The position numbers and the translations under genes are program-made. A stretch of DNA of 64,000 nucleotides, from NCBI GenBank assembly GCA_027422505.1, contig JAPQWV010000050.1, forward strand, positions 4,650,001 to 4,714,000, written 5' to 3'. Each line of letters starts with the position of its first letter. Position 1 is the first letter of the stretch. This document shows, one piece after another, positions 18,065 to 28,664 of this stretch. This DNA is from Craterostigma plantagineum. Lineage: Eukaryota; Streptophyta; Magnoliopsida; Lamiales; Linderniaceae. A model generated the notes under the pieces. That model made no database searches. It had not been told where the DNA came from and saw only the letters and a list, made by a program, of their open reading frames with translations.

Positions 18065-18067
18065 TTA

Positions 18068-18928
18068 GGGGGTTTGTTTTAGGGTGATCTTCCAAAATAT
18101 CTCGTGATCCTCTCGTTTACCACTTATCACTGTGTTTGTTTAGTCTAGGTGATAAATCATCACCGGAATGATGGATCACCTAGGTAATGAAAATGGGATG
18201 GTATTTCATATTTCAGATCACCCAAAAAACCTAGGTGATCAAACATCACGGTAATAGGGTGATCTATCTAACTTTTTAATGAACGAAAATACCCCTCATA
18301 TTTTAACATTATTTCTTTATATGCCATTACAAATATTTTAATTACATGATTAACATAATTAAATCTTAAAAATATTTTAGTTATTTAAAATATTTAAACT
18401 TATATTTTAAAAAAGTATAAATATAAATAATGGTTATCAATTAAATGTTAATTTTAATTTATTAATGATTATCACATAAAATATCACCTTAAAAAAATTA
18501 ACACATTATTTAAATCATATTTATAGGTCAAAGATGACATTTATACAACATCACCCTACAATGGTTAAACAAACAGAATACTCCAATATTATCACGTTGA
18601 TCTTATCACCTTAAAACAAACACCGATGACATATCACATTGATCTACATTCCGGTGATATTCACATCACCGTGATGTGCTTATGACCGTAATGTTGGATC
18701 ACCTGAAACAAACACCCCCTAAATCATATTTATAGGTCAAAGATAACATTTATACAACATCACCCTACAATGGTTAAACAAACAGAATACTCCAATATTA
18801 TCACGTTGATCTTATCACCTTAAAACAAACACCGATGACATATCACATTGATCTACATTCCGGTGATATTCACATCACCGTGATGTGCTTATGACCGTAA
18901 TGTTGGATCACCTGAAATAAACACCCCC
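18068..18928. mobile_element. PIF/Harbinger-type MITE with internal 209-bp tandem duplication
   Basis: The left end reads GGGGGTTTGTTTTAGGGTGA and the right end, reverse-complemented, GGGGGTGTTTATTTCAGGTG. Both are flanked by a TTA target duplication (18065-18067 and 18929-18931), as in Tourist/Harbinger MITEs. The body is AT-rich with many GTGATC/GATCACC words and no coding frame. The right-hand part (18512-18720) is duplicated head-to-tail as 18721-18928, including an internal copy of the terminal repeat. The copies differ at only a few positions, so the duplication is recent. Confidence 0.75.
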
Positions 18929-18931
18929 TTA

Positions 18932-19716
18932 GGGTGGATAATCATCGCTTAAATCAAGAATATTAATTAAAGGTTTTATGTACCTAGAATATCAAAAATA
19001 CAATTTATATCTGTTATGTAATAAGAAAATACGTATTACACTATAATTACTTCTGCGTTTTCTCCAAGAATAACATAATTATGTATGTATAATATCAGAA
19101 ACGTGCATATCTTTTGCAGCTCATCATCCATTGGAATCTGGAAGGAATGCTGACATCACATTTATGACATCATAATTCACTAAAAACTTGGTTTCAACAA
19201 ATTTATCAATTCTTGATAAAGACAAATCAGATTGTGTTCACATCTTACTTCTTAGAGAATATACACATATATATTTTAATTAATGTCTTAAACTATACAG
19301 TAACCACTTTGCTTCTATATCCAACTTGGGCTGCTAAGTATTCGAGAACAATTATTTAATAATAATTTAATTCCACAAAGAAATCATTGACTTGTTTTGG
19401 ATATATCCACCTAAATATCTCCCTAATCGAATCTTATAGAATCTTCTAGTGTATGAACACATTGTATTTACTCGTTTAGGACTGACTCATAGCTAAGCTA
19501 ACGCTGTCTTAAAGACTTGATTAGAAACGTAGCCAAGCATGGCAGGACACTGCTATACTCCAAGAATGAGTCACAATTTTTCTTACTATGCACTAGAAAA
19601 TGACATTTCATTTATCTTTTCAAATATTTTTTTACTTGGCCGTGAAGATTAACAATTGATTGGTTCCTTCGATTATTATTCATTTCATTTTCCACGTACC
19701 CTTAATAAGTTGTTCT
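18932..19716. other. Intergenic upstream region of the 53-aa gene
   Basis: AT-rich sequence between the MITE and a TATA box. No coding frame or RNA gene recognised. Confidence 0.5.
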
Positions 19717-19717
19717 T

Positions 19718-19726
19718 ATAAATAGA
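19718..19726 (+). promoter_or_regulatory. TATA box of the 53-aa gene
   Basis: TATAAATAG lies about 130 nt upstream of the ATG at 19849. The stretch between is C/A-rich and lacks ATGs close to the start, as expected of a plant leader. Confidence 0.55.
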
Positions 19727-19848
19727 TCATCATCTCCCACATGTTCCTCAAATAATAATACTATTTGCTTGATATTCCTCTACAAAAGCACACACCCGAA
19801 GTTCAATAGCTCACTCTCGTACCACTTTATATACACACAGAGAAAAAA

Positions 19849-20010
19849 ATGGAGACTATTGCTATTACAAGTGAAGCTCTCACGAAGTTCAATGTCGATA
19901 AGTCACTCGCAAGAAATAAGGTGATGAATCCACCGAAGAGGGGAGATATTACGAGAAAGATCATCTTCGATTGGATTGGATTTTGCTTTCGATTGCTTAA
20001 AAACGTGTGA
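19849..20010 (+). CDS. Small protein with PPKRGxI motif, 53 aa
   Basis: ATG at 19849, preceded by AGAAAAAA, opens a 54-codon frame ending TGA at 20010. The protein begins METIAITSEAL and contains NPPKRGDITRKIIFDWIG followed by a short hydrophobic and basic end (FCFRLLKNV). The PPKRGxIxxKI element recalls a group of short, often stress-induced plant proteins with a PRRGQIK-like box; that link is from memory and the function is unknown. Support for a real gene: TATA box 130 nt upstream, clean leader, and an AATAAA-like signal at about 20153. The open frame on the opposite strand (19827-20150) is its shadow. Confidence 0.5.
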   Translation: METIAITSEALTKFNVDKSLARNKVMNPPKRGDITRKIIFDWIGFCFRLLKNV

Positions 20011-20764
20011 GGATTATTTCGTTTTTCTTGATATTCTATGTTGTGATGTATATATAAACCTCCCTTTGTTGTGTATATGGGCATTAATAGGGCCACTAGT
20101 TCATAATCTTTTCCCATGTTGTAATGGTTCTTTTTGATACGTTTGTACATAGAAATAAAGATTTTATTTGTAAAAGTTAAATTGAAATCCTCTTGAGTAG
20201 CTTCAAGCTACTCCAAAAAGACCCCTCTTTTATTACATTGTTGTACCATTCTTCTAAGGCAGCGTTTAGTTCCTAAGATAAAACCAGATTTATAAATAGT
20301 AATTGATTGTATTATGTTTGGTTTACTAAAGTGAGGTCCATTACTACTGAAAAAGCCCAGCAAATAATATCGGGCCTCACTACATCTTATCTTGATTTCA
20401 TTGTATGATAAATTAGTAAAACATTGACGTGCCTTTTATGATAAAATGATTTGACCATTTTGCCCTTGCTATACACATTCTGCGACACTCTCCCCAATTT
20501 CAGTTCCCCCTTTTTCTTTAGCTTACACCATGACCTAGCTTTACTCTCTCAGCAAGCATTGGAACTTATTTCGAAGACGAGCTACTAAGGAGAACCACAG
20601 CGTCAGTAACGCACGAGGGTTTCAAGGTGAATGTTAATTTCGTGATTTCCGTTGCTAGTTACAGTTGTTAATTATGACGAAAATTACCTCATATGTCCAC
20701 ATATTTCTATTTGTCATATTTTCACAGATATTTATTGAGTTAAAATTCTCGTTTTGAAGTCGAT

Positions 20765-22196
20765 TTGTGTCAACATTGGTCGATATTGTGGAGTATCATG
20801 GGTGGGCTTTCAAAGACTACGGAGTTGTATATACTTGTGCATGCTCTTTTGTTGCAATCAACTCTTCTTTTGTTTATGTTTGCCATTACAATACTGAAAA
20901 TTGGTGATATTTCACCAAGAAAAAGGAAGGGACCGATTAGATATGTAATGGCCAATAGATTATCAAAACAAATACAGTATTTGAGAGAGATTGTTGAAAT
21001 TAGTGATGTAACATGTGTCAATCACCTTAGGATGAATAGAAATGCGTATGTGTCTCTTGTATATCTGTTGAAAAATATTGGGGGATTGAAAGATTCGAAA
21101 TATACAACGGCATGCGACAAAACCGCTATGTTCCTGTTAGTCATAGCGCACCATACCAAAAACCGTGTGATACAACAAAACTTTATGAAATCCGGCCACA
21201 CGGTGAGCAAATACTTCTACGAGGTATTGAATGCTGTCTTGAAGTTGCACCCCATACTTATTTCGCACTCGCAACCCGCCGAGAATGACGACAATGACCC
21301 CAAATGGAGGTGGTTTAAGGTATTCCACATTGCTGATAACAAATTAGGGTCATGCTAAACATGTTATCAAACTCTAACATCAAATGCTGACCTTGTTTTT
21401 TTTCTTATTGTTTTTCTTCAAGGATTGTATATGAGCTTTGGATGGTACACATGTTAAAGTTTCGGTTCCAGAAAGCGATAAGGCTCGATATCGGAATCGA
21501 AAAGGAGAAATATCAGTTAATGTATTAGGAGCATGTGATAAAAACATGAATTTCACATATGTGTTAGCTGGTTGGGAGGGTTCGGCAGCTGACTCACGCG
21601 TGGTTCGTGATGCTATCAGTCGTACTCATGGTTTAAAAATTCCTAAAGGTTAACCCTTGTAATATTTTTGTATTTATTATCATTATTCATTATTTATTCA
21701 TTATTTTTTCCACATTAAAAACTTAACACTATTTTTTCCGATTAGGTAAATACTACCTATGTGACAGTGGGTATATGAATGCCGATGGGTTCTTAGCACC
21801 ATTCAGAGGGGTTAGATATCACCTTGACGGTTGGGGTGTCGGAAGAAATGCACCACAAAATAGCCGAGAATACTTCAACATGATTCATGCTCGAGCACGT
21901 AACGTAATTGAACGTTGTTTTGGGTTGCTGAAGAAACGTTGGGCTATACTTCGGTCGCCTTTGAAAGCCAGAATAAAATAATATTAGCATGTTGTATATT
22001 GCAAAATTATATCCGAAGAGAAATGTCGTGCGACCCTGAAGACGAATTTGAGGAACATGCTAATGTCATAGATGACATGGATGATAATGGAAATGACAAC
22101 GAAGACAACGTAACTGTTGTTGTGGGAAGCTCTGTAGAATGGGCCAATTTCAGAGATAATTTTGCTAAACTGCTTATGCCGAATGGAGAAACATGA
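20765..22196 (+). pseudogene. PIF/Harbinger transposase (DDE_Tnp_4), broken
   Basis: Exons about 20765-21319, 21423-21658 and 21746-22196. Family landmarks are in order: FLLVIAHHTKNRV, SGHTVSKYFYEVLNAVLKLH, first catalytic Asp in ALDGTHVKV, KARYRNRKGEISVNVLGACD, VLAGWEGSAADSRVVRDAI, second Asp in YYLCDSGY, and Glu in ARARNVIERCFGLLKKRWAILRSP. Two lesions: TGA at 21432-21434, where relatives have a Gly codon before ALDGTH, and a small deletion near 21962 that removes the residues after RSP and shifts the frame, so the tail (SQNKIILACCILQNYIRRE...) is read in another frame. It cannot make full-length transposase as it stands. Confidence 0.85.
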
Positions 22197-22521
22197 GAAA
22201 CTGTTGTCATAGCTAGTTTCACTTATGGCAGCGTTTAGTTTCTACTCGTATACTGTGACTAATTTTACTTATGGTTCTTGTGTACTTTTGGATGCGCCCG
22301 TGGCTTGTTTCATTGGCTGTTTTCGTGTATATACTCTATGAACTATGTAAGAGTATGAATTATTATGTGTGGAGTAATGAATTCTTTTGTTAACATTAGA
22401 AATTTATGTTCTTAATATTTTCCATGTGTTACATATGTTTTTTTTTTACTGGGCAACAGATTGGCAGGTTTGATGTTTACATTTTGCATATTTTTTTTTG
22501 TGAAAATACAGTTACTCGGCC

Positions 22522-23516
22522 ATGGAACAAGGGGGCACAAGTGATGTACAATCATCAATGATGAAGAATGACAAGACACGAAGAGGTTGGACAATAGTTG
22601 AGGAGAAAGCTCTACTGACAGGTTTGAAAGATATCATAACAAAGGGATGGCGATCCGGTAATGGTTTAGAACTGGTTACTTGAAGGCACTTGAGGTACAC
22701 ATGACTACCACAATACCAAATACGAGTATCCGTGCAACACCACACATCACTTCAAGGCTTACAACATGGAAAAGGTGTTATTCGTCGTTGTCCTCTATCT
22801 TGAGCTTAAGTGGAATAGGTTGGAACGACACAATGAAGATGATCGACGTACATGAAGATCAAGTTTGGGAGGATTATGTTAAGGTTACTTCCTTTTAACC
22901 TTAATTATGTGATATAAAACATGTATACATTCACTTAACAGTATTGATGCGTTTTGATACAGAAGGATCCTGCTGCAAAGACGATGCGTTACAAAACATG
23001 GCCCTATTACGAGGAATGGACTGAAATATTCGGTAAAGATAGAGCTACGGGAAATGATGCAATGGATTTTCAAGACGCAACAATAAATACTACACCTATT
23101 GGTGTGGCTGAGCCATATGGTGATGTTGGAGGAGACGAACAAGAGAAAGTAATGATGTCATCGAGGGATCCACCAACTCCTCCGTACCAGAAGATGACAT
23201 GAGCAACACAAGTAAGAGAAAATCAAGAAAGAGAAAACACACCGAACAAGCAACGGGAATGATGAATTTACTTGGACAATATTGTTCTGATGTAAAGAGT
23301 AGTCTTGGAGAATTGGTTCAAGCAATCAACTCGGAAAGCACATTAAAAAGCGAAGTATATGCTGTGGTTGATCGTATGGAAAGCCTGACTCAAAATCAGA
23401 AGTTTCTCGTATGTAAAGAACTTGTCAAGAACTCGGATGAACTTCGATTGTTCTTTAGCCTTCCCCCAGACAAGCAACATGAATTCGTCATTGCTACTCT
23501 TAACGGATCCATTTAG
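22522..23516 (+). pseudogene. Harbinger ORF2: Myb/SANT-like DNA-binding protein, broken
   Basis: Starts at ATG 22522 (MEQGGTSDVQSSMMKNDK) and continues RRGWTIVEEKALLTGLKDI, ITSRLTTWKRCYSS, LSLSGIGWND, an intron (about 22884-22962), MRYKTWPYYEEWTEIFGKDR, and a C-terminal region with ESLTQNQKFLVCKELV. This is the Myb/SANT-like partner that helps Harbinger transposase enter the nucleus and bind ends. The frame is lost near 22660 (one base short after SGNG) and again near 23160, so three frames are needed to cover it. It has decayed along with the transposase. Confidence 0.78.
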
Positions 23517-24161
23517 GTTAACATGTGAAGGTGTTGGATCTGTTCTTTTGTTTATGTAGCCTTTTGCAACTTATTTTGTAGTAACTTAGATATGGATTTC
23601 TTAGTTTGTGTCATTACACCTTGTGATTTTGGGTTAATATTTGAAGGTGCTTCTTTTGTATGGACTGTAAGTGACATATTTTCTGTTAGTCTGTAAATAT
23701 TAGTCATTAAACTTCTATCGTCTGTAAATATTTGTTACTAGATTTCTATCTTTCATTTGTAAACTGTGACTGACACAGTGGTCGATTTGAATGCATGCTA
23801 TTTTAGGCGTGGTGTTCGAACAAGCTTGAAGGACATCTATGAAAGATAATTAATTCAAAGTGCTGAGACTTGAGTTAGTACATTGTTTAATCACAAACAA
23901 TTATATTGAACCTTAAACAAGTATATTACAGTGACAAAATGAAGTACATAAGCCATGTGCGTACACTGAACCTGAAACAACATTAACAGACTAGCTAGAG
24001 ATCAGCAACATATACATCGCCAACATCAACATAGCCATAGCCATAGCCGCCAAAACAAACATCAACATAGCCATGGCCATCAGAACAAACATTCCAAAAT
24101 GAGAAGCAACCCAACAGCGTAAATATATATACATATAGAAACTTCGCCGTTAACGAATATT

Positions 24162-25055
24162 TCACAGCCTTTTCTTTTTCAACGGGCTGCATGATCCTGT
24201 CGAACTACGCGCATCGCTGATAACTTTCAGAGGAGAACCATAAACATCATATAGTGATAGAGGAGGAGGCATTGGGAAACGTGGAGGACCGACTATGGTA
24301 TTGTTGCAATAGCGCTCGAAGCTAGAGTCTTCACTTGCCACATGGGGAACATTCTTAATTTTTGGCATACCTTCGAAATTCAGTTTTTTAACAGGTGTCG
24401 GTTTCTTGCCCAATACATTTGGATCAGGTGATGTCGCCTCGTAGAAATCTTCAGTAAGAAAAGCACATTCCTCCTTCTTAGTATTAATATCGACTGCGTT
24501 GTTATCGGTACCGCTGGAAATCTCGATCACCTCAGGCAGATTGGTTGGTAGTTGATTGGCATCATTAAACAAACAAGAAAGGTTTGGCCATTGCGTCTCT
24601 CCCTCATAAAAATATGCTTTTGCTATTGGATCCTCCTATATCAATAAAGGCATGTCAGCCAAGAATGAATATGAAAACATATATAAAGATATGAAATAAT
24701 ATATTCTTAAGCAGCTTACCTCAAACCACCTCATCCATTTCTCAGTTGGCGCATCAAGGAAGTTGTAGGGTTGAGTCCAAGTAACATCATGGTCTTCTAA
24801 TATTTTTTTAAACATGTCAAATCTTCGTTTGAGGATGTTGAATTGTTGGATGAGAAAAGAAACTGTAAACCATTCACCAAATTGCAAATGAATGGGCCAA
24901 CAAAGGTCTGAAATGATGCGCTCTTTGTCCTCGTCGTTCGTTTTAGCATTCATCTTGGCAGCTACAAGTCTTTTGATAAAGAAATCATCAAGTTCTTCTG
25001 GCCAACAAACCTTGTACAGATAATCTTGTCTTGATAGTAGTTTACCAAAATCCAT
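24162..25055 (-). CDS. Myb/SANT-like protein, antisense passenger of the Harbinger element
   Basis: Two exons, 25055-24720 and 24635-24162, join in phase to 269 aa; the acceptor at 24632 is a possible alternative. The N-terminus MDFGKLLSRQDYLYKVCWPE leads into a Myb/SANT-like region: ELDDFFIKRLVAAKMNAKTN, LIQQFNILKRRFDMFKKIL, DVTWTQPYNFLDAPTEKWMR, then WFEEDPIAKAYFYEGE. This is the layout of plant Myb_DNA-bind_3 / L10-interacting-MYB proteins. The C-terminal half is low-complexity with acidic and proline patches and a basic end (SPLKKKRL) that may be a nuclear signal. Upstream, GGTTGCAG just before the ATG suggests a spliced leader. Unlike the sense-strand genes of the element it has no lesion. 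Its role is unknown: a third transposon ORF or a captured host gene. Confidence 0.65.
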
Positions 25056-26005
25056 ACCTGCAACCAAGGAAAAATTATAGAAACAAAAGCAAATTATAAG
25101 CTCACCAAAGCACCAAAGTACCAAAAGATCATGCCTGTACCGGTTACACCTTTTAAAGCTTCATACGACCATAAACTCTATTTTGATTGTGTTTTGGTGT
25201 TTAAAGTGTTATTCATGTAAAAGCCTTTAAATAGAAATCTATTAGAAGAAATTGAATGATTGATATGAGGTGTCTATATCAAATTGAATACAATTGTCTT
25301 AACATACAACCACCAAATCTTACATTTATATCAATATATTTTGCTAAAAGTAGAAGCAAAGTTGATTTCATTGTGTGATCAAATCCAATTATTAAATACA
25401 ACAAATAAAGTCAAACATCCACCAGCTGCTACAATTTCTCTGGAATGATGGTGGGTTTTGTTTCGTTGGCATCTATGCCAATTGGAGTAGAGTCTACACA
25501 GGAAATACAATAACAATGACTAAGCTTCACAACAAACTACTCAAGTAATAATTGTATAGCACAAGAAACGAATGAACTCCATTAAATTGTTTCATCGGGA
25601 ATATTTCATCAAAAATCAGAATTCTAATAATAGAACAAATGAATATGAATGGTGATAGAATATTGTGAGCACCTGGTGCGCCTGTACTACTACGGCGGCG
25701 TAAAGATTCAGCGAGGGCTTCAAACCAAAGGGCTTAAAAAAATCATTGCAGGTAGGTCGATTGTTTTACGGGAGGAAGAAATAGATGAATTGGGTTTCAC
25801 TGTTGATGAAGGACATAATAGTCTTTTGTTGTTAAAGGCCAACTATTATTATTTATCTTTGTGCTTATGTGGCCTAATAAATAAAGAAACATGAGTCCAA
25901 TTTGCTGTAATTTATAAGACATGGGCTGATGAGTTATCTCACGGGCTTGCCAAGTTGGGTTTATCTAAGTTAGCAACTAAACACTGCCTAAGGTTAAAGA
26001 ATAAC

Positions 26006-26320
26006 CTAACCTAACCCTTCTTCAATAACATCTAAACTCTCCCCGTCTGAAGAAGGCATCGATCGATCTACTTCGAGGGTTTTCGAAGACGTCGTGAGAG
26101 AATTGGTTCCCCTCGAGGGGGCCGAAGTTGGAGTTGGTAGCTTCTTGGGCAGCATTTGTTCCCAATTGTAAGCCTTATTTGCGTACGATAATCTCGACGA
26201 TGCTTGTGTTGTTTTAGCAGCGATGAATATCATTGCAAGAAAAAAGATGAGAGCTATCAGAAGCTTATTGGGACTTTTGCAAAAATATGACATTATAGTT
26301 TTATGTAATAGGAAACTCAT
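26006..26320 (-). CDS. IDA-like secreted signalling peptide precursor (candidate)
   Basis: An intronless 104-aa frame. After MSFLLHKTIMSYFCKSPN comes a strong hydrophobic segment (KLLIALIFFLAMIFIAA) ending before SS, a typical signal peptide. The C-terminal half contains KKLPTPTSAPSRGTNS. This matches the core PxPxSAPSxxxN of the IDA/IDL peptides (consensus PIPPSxPSKRHN), which are cleaved, hydroxylated and sensed by HAESA-type receptor kinases in organ abscission and stress. The KR of the core is RG here and the H is T, so receptor specificity is uncertain. ATG 26293 is an alternative start. The gene begins 15 nt outside the Harbinger target duplication, so the element sits at its 3' end and may supply its terminator. 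Confidence 0.55.
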   Translation of the reverse strand: MSFLLHKTIMSYFCKSPNKLLIALIFFLAMIFIAAKTTQASSRLSYANKAYNWEQMLPKKLPTPTSAPSRGTNSLTTSSKTLEVDRSMPSSDGESLDVIEEGLG

Positions 26321-26986
26321 TCAAGAGAAGGGCTATTCTTAAATGAATAAAAAGGCGCTTTCTTTTGTCTTTTTTTTTTTAATATTTTAAAGTTAGTTCG
26401 ATGTAGCTGACATGTTCGAGCAATCTAAGAAGTGGTGCCGAGCTGTTGTGTTTGGGAAAAGATGAAATTGGAGACATTTTTAGGCTGTAATAACACTTTT
26501 TGATGATCATTAAGTAAAAGTTAATGAGACTATTATATAGTGTTAGGGTTTATTACACTTTGTATGTTCCCTTTGTGTTGTGAAACAATATTACATAACT
26601 CAATGACGAGGATTAAAAGGCTTCTTGATGGCCCCAATTCCACACTCGTGGACTAGGGATTATAATAGGGAATGTGATACACCCTTTGGACAATATTGTT
26701 AGTCGAGGTATATTTATTTATTGTATAAATATATGTGTATGTGTGTGTGCTTTTCGAGACAAAACCCAGTTCAAAAGTCGAAGTTCGCACGATTGGCTAG
26801 TTCATATTGTGAAATAATTTCAACATTATAGACAAATGATTGCTACATATATTGCTAATTCTGGTTTTTGTGTGTGATTTTTATCTTGATTAGTAATTTA
26901 AAGGGTCTTCACACTGCCGAACGACAAATTGGGCCTCCACTGAATAAAACGAGTGAGCCCAATTAGGATAAAAGCAGGTTCAATTA
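26321..26986. other. Intergenic, no gene seen
   Basis: Upstream flank of the IDA-like gene. AT-rich with poly-T runs. No coding frame recognised. Confidence 0.5.
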
Positions 26987-26988
26987 TA

Positions 26989-27228
26989 CTCCATCCGTCC
27001 CAAACCATTTTATACATTTTTCTAAAATCGGGCGTTCACATCTTTTGCACATTTCCTTATTTAGCAAAAAAACTATCACAAACAATCAATATAATAATAT
27101 TAAATATTCTTAAAAGACGTGTCAAATATACATTTTTACCTTTTAATTATATTATATTATTAAAATATTCAGTTTTTTAATTCTCGTGCCAACTCCCAAA
27201 TGTCCATAAAGGTTTGAGACAGAGGGAG
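26989..27228. mobile_element. Stowaway (Tc1/mariner) MITE
   Basis: 240 bp bounded by CTCCATCCGTCCCAAAC and its inverted copy GTTTGAGACAGAGGGAG (written as on the plus strand), flanked by TA on both sides. This is the classic CTCCCTCCGTCCC terminal repeat and TA target duplication. No coding capacity. Confidence 0.85.
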
Positions 27229-27230
27229 TA

Positions 27231-28590
27231 TATGCTAGTACTTTTAGCACACCCTATGTGGGTGCAAAAAGATAAAATTAATTATTACTGGATGGTTTAA
27301 TAAATTATATATTAAGATCATCCCAACAGTTAATTTATTTTTGTGTAAAACACAAAAGTTACGTTTTACTCCAGTGAGACTTATATTTAACATAGAGAAA
27401 CTCTAAATGTAGACTACGCACAATTCTCAACACAAAAATAGAGTTGTAGTCCATTTATTTATATTTTATTTAATAAAATCTTTTTAATTCTTATAATAAA
27501 AAAGTGAAAATAATATTAATTTGCTTTTGTTTATCGATATTTTACTTTTAATTAAATAAGATTAGAATTAATAATATGTTAATCTTATAATTTATTTAAT
27601 TTTAAATATTAGTAACTATGAATTTTTAATAGTTATAATGTAAAGTTTAATAAGTTAATTATTACTGTAATAAATAGAAATTTAAATTTTAGAGTACAAA
27701 AATAGAATTATTGGGTTGGAATAAAATTTTTATGTTGTGGAGAGGAGATGCTCTAAACATAGATGTGGTGGTTATTATGAGTTTTTTAAAGCTAGGTGGT
27801 TCAACAATTTTTTTTTAATAATTTGTATACTAAAAATAGGTGGTTATTGTGATTTAATAGGTTTTTTTTATTTTTAATAGTTAATTAAAGTAGAAAAAAT
27901 TTTGATTTGTCAATTTTGACATCAATTTATAGTTTTTATCCCCTAGGTTCTTTATATAATATAGATACACATGTTTAATTATATATATTAATTATCTCAA
28001 TAATCGACTACTGTTTTTATTTTTATTTTATGACATTATATCTAAAGACAAAATCTTGAATGCTAATGAACCTGGAATTTAAGTGCTACGATGAAGTTAG
28101 CCTGGGCATGATAGGAATTAAATTCTAAGATGGATATCGTTTGATATTTATTATTATTTGGACTTTATTAGATATTTTATCGCAACTCAAATAATTCAAT
28201 TTTGATTGATAACAAAAAGATGAGAGGGACACGTATTTTAGAGATAGATGTACATGAATCTCCCAGCCAAACTCTTTGTCCTATCTATACGTTCATTCAG
28301 TGTCATCCCTATCTTCTTCCACAGAAGCAGTAATTACTTTCTTACATACTTGTTGTTCATTATATTCACCACGAAAAAGAAGTACAAACGTGTCAATAAA
28401 TGACATTTAAGTTGCGTACCAGAATCGATCTCAATATTTCCCTTCGCTTTTATTTTATTAAAATTTAATCATTTTCACGGCCTAAAAACCATCGACAAAA
28501 GAAAGCGTCGTAAATATAATACATCCGTAAATCATTGATGTAGATGTGACTGAGTTTTCACTTCGATCCCCCCCAAAAGAGTTCCGCAGA
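27231..28590. other. Intergenic, AT-rich, repeat-like, no gene seen
   Basis: Very AT-rich. The part 27310-27750 begins ATCATCCCAACAG and ends GTTGGAATAA...GGAGATGCTC, suggesting another old non-autonomous element with degraded ends, but I cannot fix its termini. No coding frame. Confidence 0.45.
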
Positions 28591-28599
28591 AAATCAACC

Positions 28600-28601
<2 letters not shown>

Positions 28602-28653
<52 letters not shown>
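28602..28653. repeat. (GA)n microsatellite in BCKDH E1 alpha leader
   Basis: About 26 tandem GA units end 11 nt before the ATG at 28665, so the tract is likely in the 5' UTR or core promoter and may act as a GAGA-type element. Confidence 0.9.
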
Positions 28654-28658
<5 letters not shown>

Positions 28659-28664
28659 CATGCC

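Larger units (their letters stand above)
20258..25988 (+). mobile_element. PIF/Harbinger transposon, about 5.7 kb, with passenger gene
   Basis: Terminal inverted repeats: left GGCAGCGTTTAGTTCCTAA at 20258, right end reverse-complemented GGCAGTGTTTAGTTGCTAA. Each is flanked by TAA (20255-20257 and 25989-25991), the 3-bp target duplication of this superfamily. Inside are a DDE transposase gene (plus), a Myb/SANT-like second ORF (plus), both decayed, and an intact-looking Myb/SANT-like gene on the minus strand. The remaining right part (about 25130-25980) shows no supported gene; the open frame at 25649-25894 is unrecognised. Confidence 0.88.
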
